A stretch of 64,000 bases of DNA from Vibrio tetraodonis (GCF_003350295.1 NZ_QLYY01000016.1:62001-126000), one strand, 5' to 3'; shown: positions 18,407 to 28,223, numbered from the stretch's first letter. Translations and numbers: made by a program. Notes: generated by a model not told the origin, from the letters alone.

Positions 18407-19159
18407 ATGAACTATTCTAAAGTCGTTATTGTTACCGGAGGTGGGCGCGGTATCGGAGCTGCAACCGCCAAGCTTTTTTCTCATCACGGTTATGCTGTGT
18501 GCATCAATTACAAGTCTAACTCGGCGGCGGCAACTACGCTAGCAGAAGAGATTAACTCCAAGGGTGGACGTTGTATTGCGGTGCAAGCAGATGTGTCTCA
18601 TGAGGTCGAAGTTTGCCGTTTGTTTGATACGGTAGATACCGAGCTTGGCCAATTAACGGTTCTTGTTAATAATGCAGGGATTTTGCAAACACAGATGCGC
18701 TTAGATGAGATGATTGCCGAGCGTATCAATACTATTTTGACCAATAATGTGACGAGTTACTTTTTATGTTGCCGAGAGGCGGTTAAGCGAATGTCGACTC
18801 GTCATGGAGGTTTAGGAGGCGTAATCGTAAACGTATCGTCAACGGCAGCCAGAACAGGTTCTCCTAATGAATATATTGATTACGCTGCATCGAAAGGTGC
18901 AATCGATACCTTGACCAAAGGTTTGTCCCTTGAAGTAGCAAAAGAGGGAATAAGAGTTAACTGTGTTCGCCCTGGGTTGATTCATACCCAAATGCACGCG
19001 GATGGTGGAGAGCCCGCGCGTGTCGATAGACTAAAAAGTCATATTCCAATGCAGCGTGGAGGCTCGCCTGAGGAGGTCGCCGAAGCCATTTATTGGCTTG
19101 CCTGTGAAAAATCATCGTTTTCTACCGGCAACTACTTGGATTTAGCGGGCGGCTTGTAG
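18407..19159 (+). CDS. SDR family oxidoreductase, YgfF-like
   Basis: This 250-residue short-chain dehydrogenase/reductase has the cofactor motif TGGGRGIG, the structural NNAG, the serine region NVSSTAARTGSP and the catalytic YxxxK (YIDYAASK). The stretch YFLCCREAVKRM and the end segment IPMQRGG are very close to E. coli YgfF as I recall it. The substrate is unknown. It stands alone, and the following flagellin has its own promoter. Confidence 0.9.
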   Translation: MNYSKVVIVTGGGRGIGAATAKLFSHHGYAVCINYKSNSAAATTLAEEINSKGGRCIAVQADVSHEVEVCRLFDTVDTELGQLTVLVNNAGILQTQMRLDEMIAERINTILTNNVTSYFLCCREAVKRMSTRHGGLGGVIVNVSSTAARTGSPNEYIDYAASKGAIDTLTKGLSLEVAKEGIRVNCVRPGLIHTQMHADGGEPARVDRLKSHIPMQRGGSPEEVAEAIYWLACEKSSFSTGNYLDLAGGL

Positions 19160-19171
19160 GCGATAAAAAGC

Positions 19172-19197
19172 TAAAGAAAATCTTTTATTGCCGATAT
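19172..19197 (+). promoter_or_regulatory. sigma-28 promoter of flagellin 1
   Basis: TAAAGAAA (19172-19179), a 10-base spacer and GCCGATAT (19190-19197) match the FliA consensus. It lies 37 bases before the flagellin ATG. Confidence 0.8.
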
Positions 19198-19233
19198 AAG
19201 TATTAGTCCTCATGAGTAATACAACTAAGCGTT

Positions 19234-20367
19234 ATGGCCATCACTGTTAATACCAATGTCTCAGCAATGACGGCGCAAAGGTATTTAACCAATGCAACAG
19301 ATATGTTGAACCAGTCTTTGGAGAGGTTATCTTCAGGCTATCGTATTAACAGTGCAAAAGATGATGCTGCTGGTTTACAAATTTCTAATCGTCTGGAATC
19401 GCAAATGAGAGGTTTGAGTGTTGCGATGCGCAATGCCAACGATGGAATATCCATCATGCAGACCGCCGAAGGAGCGATGAACGAATCGACTAACATTTTG
19501 CAACGAATGCGCGACCTGTCTTTACAATCTGCAAATGGTTCAAATAGCCGCTCGGAGAGACTGGCATTACAAGAAGAAATGGCGGCTTTGAATGATGAAT
19601 TGAATAGAATCGCTGAAACCACCTCTTTTGGAGGTCGAAAGTTGCTCAATGGTTCATTTTCTAGTTCCGCGTTCCAAATTGGTGCCAGTTCGGGAGAAGC
19701 GGTTCAAATATCGTTGAACAATATGCGTTCAGATACTATCGGCATGGGTGGATTTAGTTATATTGCCGCTGGTAAAGCGGATAAAAATTGGCAAGTGAAA
19801 CAAAATTCTGACGTTTTGACTATGGACTATACCGATGCTTTTGGGCAGCAGGAGTCGATTCAAATTGAAGCCAAAGTTGGCGATGATATTGAAGAACTGG
19901 CTACTTATATTAATGGTCAAACGAGTAAGGTTTCAGCCTCGGTCAATCAAGACGGACAGCTGCAGATTTTTATGGCGGGCAAAGAAACATCAGGCACTAT
20001 TTCTTTCTCTGGCAGCTTGGCTAATGAGCTTCAAATAGGATTATCTGGTTACGAAGCGGTTGATAACTTGGATATTTCTGACGTTGGAGGGGCACAGCGA
20101 TCCGTCGCTATAATCGATACGGCTTTGCAGTATGTTGATAGCCATCGAGCTGAGTTGGGAGCCATGCAAAATCGCTTTGGACACGCGATTAGCAACCTTG
20201 GCAACATTAACGAAAACTTAGCGGCATCAAAGAGTCGTATTAAAGATACTGACTATGCGAAAGAAACCACTCAAATGGTCAAGCAGCAAATTTTACAGCA
20301 AGTCAGTGCCTCTATTCTTGCACAGGCAAAACAACAGCCAAATCTAGCTCTAACTTTGCTTGGTTAA
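19234..20367 (+). CDS. Flagellin 1 of 3
   Basis: This 377-residue flagellin is exported by the flagellar type III system and polymerised into the filament. The conserved D0/D1 ends are intact: [18 protein letters not shown] and [20 protein letters not shown] at the N-terminus, and the C-terminal helix ending [10 protein letters not shown]. The middle (about 170-290) is more divergent from the other two. It resembles the first gene of the flaF-flaB-flaA type cluster in other Vibrio, but I cannot assign the letter safely. There is no signal peptide, as expected. It has its own sigma-28 promoter. Confidence 0.95.
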   Translation: MAITVNTNVSAMTAQRYLTNATDMLNQSLERLSSGYRINSAKDDAAGLQISNRLESQMRGLSVAMRNANDGISIMQTAEGAMNESTNILQRMRDLSLQSANGSNSRSERLALQEEMAALNDELNRIAETTSFGGRKLLNGSFSSSAFQIGASSGEAVQISLNNMRSDTIGMGGFSYIAAGKADKNWQVKQNSDVLTMDYTDAFGQQESIQIEAKVGDDIEELATYINGQTSKVSASVNQDGQLQIFMAGKETSGTISFSGSLANELQIGLSGYEAVDNLDISDVGGAQRSVAIIDTALQYVDSHRAELGAMQNRFGHAISNLGNINENLAASKSRIKDTDYAKETTQMVKQQILQQVSASILAQAKQQPNLALTLLG

Positions 20368-20494
20368 GCTCATCGCCCATTCGACAATCTTCATTAAAGC
20401 TTTAGAAAAAATTCCATCTTTTTAATGTTTTTTGAGTCTTGATCAAATTTACCTCTCCCAGCATATTTTTTTCAAAAATAACGTAAAAAAATTC

Positions 20495-20521
20495 TCAAGG
20501 TTTTAGAAATAGAGCCGTTAA
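20495..20521 (+). promoter_or_regulatory. sigma-28 promoter of flagellin 2
   Basis: TCAAGGTT (20495-20502), an exact 11-base spacer and GCCGTTAA (20514-20521) fit the FliA consensus. It lies 83 bases upstream of the ATG, giving a long leader. Confidence 0.72.
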
Positions 20522-20547
20522 TAAAAGTAACTTTGAGAGAACTACTT

Positions 20548-20590
20548 TTGATTTTCCGAGACGTCGGGAATCGCAACACAGGAAAATCAA
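20548..20590 (+). promoter_or_regulatory. Leader hairpin of flagellin 2
   Basis: The arms TTGATTTTCC (20548-20557) and GGAAAATCAA (20581-20590) pair perfectly across 23 bases, inside the predicted 5' leader. The stem ends 2 bases before GGAGA. It could affect transcript stability or ribosome access. The role is inferred only. Confidence 0.6.
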
Positions 20591-20604
20591 ACGGAGAAAT
20601 CACC

Positions 20605-21738
20605 ATGGCAGTGAATGTAAACACTAACGTAGCAGCAATGACAGCACAACGTTACCTAAACAGCGCTAACAACGCACAGCAAACATCAATGGAACGTTTA
20701 TCTTCAGGTTTTAAGATTAACAGTGCAAAAGATGATGCAGCGGGTCTCCAAATCTCAAACAGATTAACATCTCAGAGTAGAGGTCTTCATGTAGCGGTAC
20801 GTAATGCAAATGATGGTATTTCAATTGCTCAGACTGCAGAAGGTGCTATGAACGAAAGTACCAACATCTTACAACGTATCAGAGACTTGTCTCTTCAATC
20901 AGCAAACGGTTCAAACTCACGTTCAGAGCGAATTGCATTGCAAGAAGAAGTGACAGCTCTTAACGATGAACTTAACCGTATTGCCGAAACTACATCATTT
21001 GGTGGCAATAGATTGCTCAACGGTACTTATTCAACCCGCGCTTTCCAAATTGGTTCTAACGGCGGTGAAGCAGTGATGTTAACCCTAAATAACATGCGTT
21101 CTGACAATGTTGGCATGGGCGGTGGTATGTATCACGCAGCAAACGGTAAAGATAAAGACTGGGTCGTGGAAGCAGGTACAAATGACTTTACTATGGACCT
21201 TGTTGATAATGAAGGCAACGCACAAACCATCACCATCAATACAAAAGTTGGTGATGATATTGAGGAAGTAGCTACTTACATCAATGGTCAAACCGAGTTA
21301 GTCAGTGCTTCAGTAGACGGCGAGGGTAAACTACAAATCTTTGCTGGCACAGATAAAGTAGAAGGTGATGTGACCTTTAGTGGCGGTCTAGCAGGTGACT
21401 TAAGCATGGGCCCAAGAGAGGCGGTCACCGTTGATACTATCGATGTTACAACTGTGGGCGGAGCTCAGCAATCAGTCGCTATTGTGGACTCAGCACTAAA
21501 ATATGTCGACAGTCACCGTGCAGAACTTGGTGCCTTCCAAAACCGATTCACTCACGCAATTACTAACTTGGATAACATCAATGAGAATGTGAATGCATCT
21601 AAGAGCCGAATCAAAGATACCGATTTTGCACTAGAGACAACTGCACTGACCAAGTCTCAGATTCTATCTCAAGCTTCCAGTTCAATCTTGGCCCAGGCAA
21701 AAGAAACACCAAATACGGCTCTAAACCTACTTGGTTAA
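20605..21738 (+). CDS. Flagellin 2 of 3
   Basis: This is a second 377-residue flagellin. I chose the ATG at 20605, preceded by GGAGA, which gives the family start [18 protein letters not shown]. An upstream in-frame start at 20533 would add 24 residues with no flagellin homology and break the secretion end. D0/D1 ends are conserved ([20 protein letters not shown], and the end [10 protein letters not shown]). The variable centre differs from its neighbours. It ends at a strong terminator, so flagellin 3 is expressed independently. Confidence 0.95.
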   Translation: MAVNVNTNVAAMTAQRYLNSANNAQQTSMERLSSGFKINSAKDDAAGLQISNRLTSQSRGLHVAVRNANDGISIAQTAEGAMNESTNILQRIRDLSLQSANGSNSRSERIALQEEVTALNDELNRIAETTSFGGNRLLNGTYSTRAFQIGSNGGEAVMLTLNNMRSDNVGMGGGMYHAANGKDKDWVVEAGTNDFTMDLVDNEGNAQTITINTKVGDDIEEVATYINGQTELVSASVDGEGKLQIFAGTDKVEGDVTFSGGLAGDLSMGPREAVTVDTIDVTTVGGAQQSVAIVDSALKYVDSHRAELGAFQNRFTHAITNLDNINENVNASKSRIKDTDFALETTALTKSQILSQASSSILAQAKETPNTALNLLG

Positions 21739-21755
21739 GTCTAAATAAAAGAAAA

Positions 21756-21782
21756 AAATCCAGCTTAGGCTGGATTTTTTTT
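21756..21782 (+). terminator. Terminator of flagellin 2
   Basis: A 9-bp stem (AAATCCAGC / GCTGGATTT) with a 4-base loop is followed by a long T run, 18 bases after the stop. Confidence 0.92.
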
Positions 21783-21859
21783 TGCATTTTAATTATCTGA
21801 TTTAAAATAGTTTTGTTGTATATTTGCTCTGTTTGGAAATTTTTTTTCAAACTTTTCTC

Positions 21860-21886
21860 TAAAGGATATATTTGCTCAGCCGTTAA
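21860..21886 (+). promoter_or_regulatory. sigma-28 promoter of flagellin 3
   Basis: TAAAGGAT (21860-21867), an 11-base spacer and GCCGTTAA (21879-21886) match the FliA consensus. It lies 81 bases before the ATG. Confidence 0.8.
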
Positions 21887-21967
21887 CAAGACTGAGAGAA
21901 ATGAGATGTGCTAAAGCGAGGTGAGAGACGCTAAGGTGCATCACCCTTAATGCCTAAGGAGATCAGT

Positions 21968-23101
21968 ATGGCAATTAACGTAAACACGAATGTGTCTGCG
22001 ATGACTGCTCAGCGTTACCTTAATGGGTCGGCTGACGGCATGCAGAGATCAATGGAGCGTTTATCATCGGGGTACAAGATTAATAGTTCCCGGGATGATG
22101 CGGCAGGGCTTCAAATATCCAACCGTTTAACATCGCAAAGTCGTGGTTTAGACATGGCGGTGAAAAACGCCAACGATGGCATCTCAATTGCACAAACCGC
22201 AGAAGGTGCAATGAACGAGACGACAAACATCCTTCAACGTATGCGGGATCTATCACTTCAATCGGCGAATGGTTCGAACTCACGTTCGGAACGTCTTGCG
22301 ATTCAAGAAGAGGTCACTGCACTCAATAATGAGCTTAACCGTATTGCCGAGACAACTTCTTTCGGTGGTAACAAACTCTTGAACGGTACTTATGGTAGCC
22401 AATCCTTCCAGATAGGCGCTGGCTCAGGTGAGGCAGTCATGCTCACCATGGGTAATCTGCGCTCTGATAATGAGGGTATGGGAGGCAAAGCTTATGTTGC
22501 TCAGACAGGACAAGCCACGGATTGGAGGGTTTCTCAAGGCTCAACCGACCTTACACTCGACTATACTGATGTATATGGTGAAGCGCAGACGCTAACCATT
22601 AATGCCAAAGAGGGCGATGATATTGAACAGCTCGCTACTTACATTAATGGTCAGAGTCCAGATGTTAAGGCGTCTGTTGGCGAAGAAGGTAAATTGCAAC
22701 TATTTGCTGCCAATAACCGAGTCGCATCTGATGTCACTATTGGTGGTGCCTTGGGTGGCGAAATTGGTTTTGGAGCAGCAGAAGATAGGACGGTTGCTGA
22801 TGTTGATGTCTCTACTGTTGCTGGCTCGCAAATGGCGGTCTCCATCATAGATGGCGCTTTAACGACCGTAGATAGTCAGCGTGCGGAGTTAGGGGCATTC
22901 CAGAACCGTTTTGGCCATGCGATCAGTAACTTGGATAACATAAACGAGAATGTTAATTCATCTCGTAGTCGTATTCGAGATACAGATTATGCAAAAGAAA
23001 CGACTGAAATGACTAAGTCGCAGATTTTGCAGCAGGCGAGTACGTCTGTTTTGGCGCAGGCCAAGCAGTCACCATCAGCAGCTCTTAGCTTATTAGGTTA
23101 A
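21968..23101 (+). CDS. Flagellin 3 of 3
   Basis: This is a third 377-residue flagellin, identical in length to the two before it. The ATG at 21968 follows AAGGAG at 21956-21961. An in-frame ATG at 21950 would add MPKEIS, which is not a flagellin start. It has intact D0/D1 ends ([18 protein letters not shown]; end [10 protein letters not shown]). No T-tailed terminator separates it from flaG 70 bases downstream, so flaG-fliD-flaI-fliS may be partly read through from its promoter. Confidence 0.95.
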   Translation: MAINVNTNVSAMTAQRYLNGSADGMQRSMERLSSGYKINSSRDDAAGLQISNRLTSQSRGLDMAVKNANDGISIAQTAEGAMNETTNILQRMRDLSLQSANGSNSRSERLAIQEEVTALNNELNRIAETTSFGGNKLLNGTYGSQSFQIGAGSGEAVMLTMGNLRSDNEGMGGKAYVAQTGQATDWRVSQGSTDLTLDYTDVYGEAQTLTINAKEGDDIEQLATYINGQSPDVKASVGEEGKLQLFAANNRVASDVTIGGALGGEIGFGAAEDRTVADVDVSTVAGSQMAVSIIDGALTTVDSQRAELGAFQNRFGHAISNLDNINENVNSSRSRIRDTDYAKETTEMTKSQILQQASTSVLAQAKQSPSAALSLLG

Positions 23102-23171
23102 CCGGTAGGTTCTAACGAGCTTATTGGTAGGTAACCAAGTTACCAACCTATAAGGTGGAAGGGAGATTGTT

Positions 23172-23600
23172 ATGGAAATACCATCCAACACATCGAACAT
23201 CCAGCCTTACGGCTCAGAAAGTGGCACTAAAGTTGCTTCAAAGTATGGTGGTGCACAACAAATTTCCTCGCGGAAAGAACAGGTTTCTACGACCGAGGTG
23301 AGAGAGCAAGCTGCTCAAGCTGTTGAACAAGCAATTGAAGCGTCTCAACAACGTGAAAAGCTCAACAGGGCAGAGCGGCAACGTATGGTACAGCAAATGA
23401 ATGATTTCATTTCGTCCATCAACACTGGCCTATCTTTCCGGATCGATGAAGAGTCGGGAAGGGATGTAGTAACCATTTATGAAGCGGATACTGGTGATAT
23501 TATTCGCCAGATACCCGATGAGGAAATGTTAGAAATACTGCGACGCCTGAGGGATCAGACAGCTCGATATTCGTCGGGACTTCTGAACCAATCGGTTTGA
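23172..23600 (+). CDS. flaG: FlaG family protein
   Basis: This 142-residue FlaG protein has a disordered N-terminal half rich in Gln, Ser and Glu. The compact C-terminal FlaG domain has the hallmark LSFRIDEESGRDVVTIYEA, then TGDIIRQIPDEEMLEILRRL. FlaG influences filament length and flagellin assembly in relatives, though the mechanism is unsettled. GGAAGGGAG precedes the ATG. It is the first gene of the flaG-fliD-flaI-fliS cluster. Confidence 0.93.
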   Translation: MEIPSNTSNIQPYGSESGTKVASKYGGAQQISSRKEQVSTTEVREQAAQAVEQAIEASQQREKLNRAERQRMVQQMNDFISSINTGLSFRIDEESGRDVVTIYEADTGDIIRQIPDEEMLEILRRLRDQTARYSSGLLNQSV

Positions 23601-23620
23601 TCGTATTTTGAGGTGATTGA

Positions 23621-25645
23621 ATGAGCTTTGGCCCCGTAGGGATGAATTCTGGCATGGATATCAATGCCATGGTCAGCAAAGTTGTTGATTCGGAGCGTGT
23701 TCCTAAACAGCAACGAATTGACAGTGAGCGTGACAAAATTGATTCCAGTATCAGTGCTTACGGTCGGCTCAGAGAGTCGTTGGATACGATGAAAAACTTG
23801 ATGGTGAGCTTTCGCCAAGAGAAAGCTTTCGCCGCAAGAAAGGTTGAATCGACAGATGAAACCGTCGTTTCCGCGACAGCAACCACTGAAGCTATCGCTG
23901 GTAGATACGCTATTGATGTGTTGCAGCTTGCCCAGAGTCATAAAATTGCATCTGATGTAATGCCGCAAGATGCAAAGTATGGCCCGGGCAAGCTGCAGAT
24001 TTCTTTAGACAATAAGGAATTTACAGTACAGGTAAAAAACAATTCAAAGCTTACTGATATTGTTCGCGGCATCAATGAAAGTAAAGCAAACCCGGGTGTT
24101 CGAGCCTCAGTTATTAATGATGTTGAAGGTCCGCGCCTTATTGTTGCCTCAAGCAACTCAGGTGAAAAGAATGCACTGACCTTAAGTGCCGAAGCAGAGC
24201 CTGGTAATCTCCTTAAACAACTCGAATATAAAACGTTAGAGCAGCGCGTCAAAGATCTAGAAGAAGCGCGAGCGACAGCGCAAGATTTAATAAAGCCATT
24301 GACTGACGAAGAGCAGGCTGTGGCGGACAGAATAGCAGAAAACAATATTAAAGCGGCAAAAGTTGTCGATCAAGAAATTGCCGATGCTTCCAAACAAGCG
24401 GCAATCGCTGCTGATCCAAATGCAGCTAAAGATGCAAGTGCGGCTAATGAATTATCAGATGCAGCTGCTGTTGCAGCTGCAACCGCTGGTACGCAAGCAA
24501 GTCAATACCTTAGACCTGAAGATAGGATTCCAGGTTGGACAGATACGGCATCTGGGACTTTGTCGGACTCATATTGGGAACCAGAGCCTCAACTTGACGC
24601 AAAAGCACTAGAAAAAGCGCCCGACGTCCCGGGCTGGAGCCCGTCTGCATCAGGGACTTTGACAGATTCTTATGTTACCCCCAAAGAAGCACAAGCAGCT
24701 CTTGAAGCTAAGAAAGCTGCTCTTGAAGAGAAATTAGCGCAAGAGAAAGCCGCTCTCGATGCAAAAGTACTGTCTGGCGAATTGACACCAGAAGAAGCAA
24801 AGCAGATTGAACTTTCAAAACTACCTCAAGAAGAAAGAGAGTACCTAGAACGCATTGACCAAGCTCAAGCTGACTTGCAATCGGCACAAGAGTCTTTTGA
24901 TGCCTACCGAGGTATGACCCAAGTTCAGGCTGCTCAAGATTCCAAAGTGCTACTTGATGGAGTGGCTCAACTTTCTAGCGATAATAATATTATTGAAGAT
25001 GCGATTGAAGGCGTCGATTTGACGTTAAAGGGACGCTCGGACAGGAACAAAGCGCCCTCCGAAATTGACATCGAATATGACCGTTTGCGCGTTCGCGCTG
25101 ATATTGAACAGTTTGTTGCTGCTTATAACCAGTTTTATCAAGTATCCAAAGAGCTAGCAGGCGTAGATCCAAGAACTGGTCAAGCCGGCCCGCTAGCTGG
25201 AGAAAGTGTTGTACGAAATGCAGACTCCAGACTGAAATCAGTCTTTTCAGCGCCAATCGAGCCTGCCTCTAATGACCTTAAAACACTGACAGAGTTTGGT
25301 ATAGCAACGACTCGTCAAGGTACGTTAGAAATCAATTATGATATGTTAGACCGCCAAATTAATAATAACTTTAACAAGTTAGAGGACTTCTTTGGTGGTA
25401 ATCAGGGTTTTGCAAAGAAAGTAGAAGAGGCTATTCAAGGAATAACTGGCGTTACAGGAACGCTTAGGACTCGTGAACAAACTATGATTGACCGAAACTA
25501 CAGCCTTAATGATGATCAAGCCGTTTTGGATAGACGCATGGAAAGTCTTGAAAAACGCACACACGCCAAATTTTCGGCAATGCAGGATGCTACAAGCAAT
25601 ATGCAGTCTCAGTTAGCGAGTATGATGAATGCACTTGGCGGATGA
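23621..25645 (+). CDS. fliD: FliD, filament cap (hook-associated protein 2)
   Basis: This 674-residue filament cap guides flagellin folding at the tip. The FliD N-terminal domain (about 1-110) starts MSFGPVGMNSGMDINAMV. The C-terminal domain (about 440-674) has DNNIIEDAIEGVDLTLKG and a long helical end. Between them lies an Ala/Glu/Lys-rich, probably coiled-coil insert (about 205-430). It carries a duplicated motif near residues 305 and 337 of the form PGW-x4-SGTL-x-DSY. It is much longer than the E. coli cap. Vibrio caps are long, but the duplicated motif is worth noting. flaI overlaps its 3' end by 17 bases. Confidence 0.93.
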   Translation: MSFGPVGMNSGMDINAMVSKVVDSERVPKQQRIDSERDKIDSSISAYGRLRESLDTMKNLMVSFRQEKAFAARKVESTDETVVSATATTEAIAGRYAIDVLQLAQSHKIASDVMPQDAKYGPGKLQISLDNKEFTVQVKNNSKLTDIVRGINESKANPGVRASVINDVEGPRLIVASSNSGEKNALTLSAEAEPGNLLKQLEYKTLEQRVKDLEEARATAQDLIKPLTDEEQAVADRIAENNIKAAKVVDQEIADASKQAAIAADPNAAKDASAANELSDAAAVAAATAGTQASQYLRPEDRIPGWTDTASGTLSDSYWEPEPQLDAKALEKAPDVPGWSPSASGTLTDSYVTPKEAQAALEAKKAALEEKLAQEKAALDAKVLSGELTPEEAKQIELSKLPQEEREYLERIDQAQADLQSAQESFDAYRGMTQVQAAQDSKVLLDGVAQLSSDNNIIEDAIEGVDLTLKGRSDRNKAPSEIDIEYDRLRVRADIEQFVAAYNQFYQVSKELAGVDPRTGQAGPLAGESVVRNADSRLKSVFSAPIEPASNDLKTLTEFGIATTRQGTLEINYDMLDRQINNNFNKLEDFFGGNQGFAKKVEEAIQGITGVTGTLRTREQTMIDRNYSLNDDQAVLDRRMESLEKRTHAKFSAMQDATSNMQSQLASMMNALGG

Positions 25646-25952
25646 TTTTTTGAAAACCCTGTCACAACTTAGTGACATAGATCGCAAAATTACGCTTAAA
25701 CTTGCAGAGGTTGAGATTAATTCTGCAGAAATTCTTGATCAGGTCGATACAAGGGAACAGATATTGCTAACCTTGATTAGTATAATAAATGAGAATGATG
25801 AGTTAGCGCAGTTACCAGAATGGCATGATGCCATAAAGCGCACTCAGTTGACTGTCGAGTTAATGCAAAAGAAAACCGCAGAACTTGGCAGTGATTTGAA
25901 AAAGTATCGCTACGGCAATAAGTCGGTTCAGCAGTACAAAAAATTTTTATAA
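25629..25952 (+). CDS. flaI: FlaI, FliT-like flagellar chaperone
   Basis: This 107-residue, almost wholly helical, charged protein lies between fliD and fliS, where Vibrio carries flaI and enterobacteria carry fliT, the FliD chaperone. The sequence is weakly conserved and the call rests mainly on context, size and helical character (VDTREQILLTLISIINENDEL; TAELGSDLKKYRYGNKSVQQY). The ATG at 25629 overlaps the end of fliD, and no strong ribosome site is visible there. The exact start is uncertain. Confidence 0.8.
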   Translation: MHLADDFLKTLSQLSDIDRKITLKLAEVEINSAEILDQVDTREQILLTLISIINENDELAQLPEWHDAIKRTQLTVELMQKKTAELGSDLKKYRYGNKSVQQYKKFL

Positions 25953-25963
25953 AGAGGGTTGTT

Positions 25964-26374
25964 ATGCGTGGTTCATTACAGGCTTACAAGAAGGTATCAG
26001 TAGATAGCCAGCTCAGTGCTGCCTCCCCGCATAAGATTGTTCAAATGCTTATGGCAGGTGCTATTGAACGTTTGATTCAGGGTAAAGCGGCAATGGAACA
26101 AGGCAATATTCCGATAAAGGGAGAAAGGCTGGGCAAGGCGCTGGACATTATTATCAGTTTGCGTAGCTGTTTGTCGATGGATGACGGTGGTGACATTGCG
26201 CAAAACCTTGATCAACTCTATGAATTTATGATTTCTCAAATCACCGAAGCTAATCATAAAAATGATCCTCAACCTATTGATGATGTTATTGACATAATCC
26301 GTGAAATTAAGTCTGCTTGGGAACAAATACCTGCTGAGTATCACAATTTAACTGCAAGCGATGCGGGAAATTAA
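25964..26374 (+). CDS. fliS: FliS, flagellin export chaperone
   Basis: This 136-residue four-helix cytoplasmic chaperone binds the C-terminal helix of flagellin and stops early polymerisation. It has the family signature LQAYKKVSVDSQLSAASPHKIVQMLM near the N-terminus (read here in parts). The later helix begins LGKALDIIISLRSCL, followed by QNLDQLYEFM. It comes 11 bases after flaI with AGAGGG before the ATG, and is last in the flaG cluster. Confidence 0.95.
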   Translation: MRGSLQAYKKVSVDSQLSAASPHKIVQMLMAGAIERLIQGKAAMEQGNIPIKGERLGKALDIIISLRSCLSMDDGGDIAQNLDQLYEFMISQITEANHKNDPQPIDDVIDIIREIKSAWEQIPAEYHNLTASDAGN

Positions 26375-26490
26375 ACTGAAATCTTGATTTAATTTGCGTT
26401 TTAAACAGATATTTCACTCAAAGCTTTTGGTATAAGCATCACATCACCTAAATGCTTGGTTGCCTTTATTTTTTTATCAAATAGAATATA

Positions 26491-26520
26491 AGCCACTAAC
26501 TCGTTTAGTGGCTAAGTTTG
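26491..26520 (+). terminator. Weak terminator after fliS
   Basis: A 9-bp stem AGCCACTAA / TTAGTGGCT with a 5-base loop lies 117 bases after fliS. It has only a short T tract. It probably closes the flaG-fliS transcript before flrA. The 26375-26632 gap holds no ORF. Confidence 0.5.
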
Positions 26521-26632
26521 TGGCTTAATTTTATAAATTGTCTATCACTAATCCTGTTCTATAGTTAGATTAGTCGCCAGAACAAAATATCAGCCATAAC
26601 ACGTTTGAAAATAAAGGCAATAAATCTCACCT

Positions 26633-28099
26633 ATGCAAGGTTTAGCAAAGCTGCTCGTAATTGAAGACGATGCGCAGGCGCGCGTCGGTTTGCGTAACAT
26701 ACTAGAGTTCGTTGGAGAACCGTGTGAGGCGATAAGCTCTGCACAGTTAAGCGACGTAGACTGGTCTAGTGTTTGGACTGGCTGTATTCTTGGTTCTATG
26801 AATAACCAAGGTTTTTCCACCCAATTAAATGGCCAACTGCTGAAATCCAGTCACGTTCCGTTACTTATGTTGGGGCCTCATACTTATCCAGTTGAAGAGA
26901 TGACCAATTATGTCGGTGAACTGGAGTACCCTTTAAATTATCCTCAATTAAGCGAAGCCCTGCGCCATTGTAAAGAGTTTCTCGGGCGCCAAGGGATAAA
27001 CCATACTGCTTCTTCTCGTGATAACACCTTATTTCGCAGTTTGGTTGGTCAGAGCATTGGAATACAGGAAGTAAGACACCTTATAGAACAAGTCTCTTCG
27101 ACAGAAGCTAATGTGCTGATACTGGGAGAGTCTGGAACAGGCAAAGAAGTTGTCGCTCGCAATATTCACTACCATTCTGCACGCAAAACTGGACCATTTG
27201 TGCCAATAAACTGTGGTGCTATCCCCCCTGACTTATTAGAAAGCGAGCTATTTGGTCATGAAAAAGGAGCTTTTACAGGAGCGATTACTTCACGTAAAGG
27301 GCGTTTTGAATTAGCGGAAGGCGGTACTTTGTTTTTGGACGAGATCGGTGATATGCCAATGCCAATGCAAGTTAAACTCCTTAGAGTATTACAGGAAAGA
27401 TGCTTTGAACGTGTTGGTGGCAATACAACCATAAGAGTTAATGTTAGGGTTATCGCTGCTACTCATCGAAACCTCGACAATATGATAAAAGAGGAGTCTT
27501 TTCGAGAAGACTTGTATTATCGGCTAAACGTTTTCCCTATTGAAATGCCTCCTTTACGTGATCGTATTAACGATGTGCCCCTTTTACTCCAAGAATTAAT
27601 GGCTCGTATGGAGTCTGAAGGTACTCGGCCAATTTGTTTTACTCCAAGATCTATTAACTCACTCATGGAGCATAATTGGCCAGGTAACGTCAGGGAACTG
27701 GCCAATTTGGTCGAAAGGATGGTAATTCTTTATCCAAATAGCTTAGTTGATGTTAATCATTTGCCGACCAAGTATCGCTACAGTGATATTCCTGAATTTC
27801 ACCCTGAGTATAATGCGTTTGCTTCCGTTGAGGAGCAAGAACGAGACGCCTTACAAGACATATTCTCTGAAGGTTTTAGTCTCGATAAGTCAGAGGGAAC
27901 GCAAGAACATGTCCATGCTCCCCAAGAGCTTCCTCCTGAGGGGGTTAACCTCAAGGAGATGATTGCAGAGATAGAAGTGAATATGATTAACCAAGCTTTA
28001 GAGGCACAAGATGGCGTGGTTGCTCGTGCTGCAGATATGTTAGGTATGAGACGTACAACGTTAGTAGAGAAGATGAGAAAGTACAATGTCCAACGTTAG
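26633..28099 (+). CDS. flrA: FlrA, sigma-54-dependent flagellar master regulator
   Basis: FlrA (FleQ type) is the top activator of the polar flagellar cascade. It turns on sigma-54 class II genes, including flrBC and the fli operons here. In relatives it also responds to cyclic di-GMP. Its 488 residues contain an N-terminal receiver-like FleQ domain (about 1-120). The AAA+ domain has Walker A GESGTGKE at about 165-172 and the sigma-54 contact loop GAFTGA at 212-217. A Fis-type helix-turn-helix lies at about 461-486 (GVVARAADMLGMRRTTLVEKM). No sigma-54 site precedes it, in keeping with the top of the cascade. Confidence 0.96.
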   Translation: MQGLAKLLVIEDDAQARVGLRNILEFVGEPCEAISSAQLSDVDWSSVWTGCILGSMNNQGFSTQLNGQLLKSSHVPLLMLGPHTYPVEEMTNYVGELEYPLNYPQLSEALRHCKEFLGRQGINHTASSRDNTLFRSLVGQSIGIQEVRHLIEQVSSTEANVLILGESGTGKEVVARNIHYHSARKTGPFVPINCGAIPPDLLESELFGHEKGAFTGAITSRKGRFELAEGGTLFLDEIGDMPMPMQVKLLRVLQERCFERVGGNTTIRVNVRVIAATHRNLDNMIKEESFREDLYYRLNVFPIEMPPLRDRINDVPLLLQELMARMESEGTRPICFTPRSINSLMEHNWPGNVRELANLVERMVILYPNSLVDVNHLPTKYRYSDIPEFHPEYNAFASVEEQERDALQDIFSEGFSLDKSEGTQEHVHAPQELPPEGVNLKEMIAEIEVNMINQALEAQDGVVARAADMLGMRRTTLVEKMRKYNVQR

Positions 28100-28169
28100 T
28101 TGTGTCAATTCTTAGTGTTGTCAAAATTCTGACTTTGATTTAACTTGTTGAATATAAACGATAATAGTC

Positions 28170-28186
28170 TGGCTTGCTTCTTGCAT
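28170..28186 (+). promoter_or_regulatory. sigma-54 promoter of flrBC
   Basis: TGGCTTGCTTCTTGCAT has the GG (28171-28172), N10, GC (28183-28184) geometry of RpoN promoters. It lies 38 bases before flrB. FlrA is the expected activator. Confidence 0.85.
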
Positions 28187-28223
28187 TTCAGACTATTGTT
28201 GTTTTTAAAGGCAGAAATACGAC

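Noticed and set aside
20533..20604. 24-residue N-terminal extension of flagellin 2
   Set aside because: It would precede the conserved MAVNVNTN start, and the good ribosome site sits before the ATG at 20605. The stretch holds the leader hairpin instead.
19234..23101. Three similar flagellin genes as an assembly duplication artefact
   Set aside because: The intergenic regions, promoters and central domains all differ clearly, so they are true paralogues.
23102..23171. Inverted sequence after flagellin 3 as a terminator
   Set aside because: GGTAGGTAAC/GTTACCAACC has a mismatch and no T run, so read-through to flaG remains possible.
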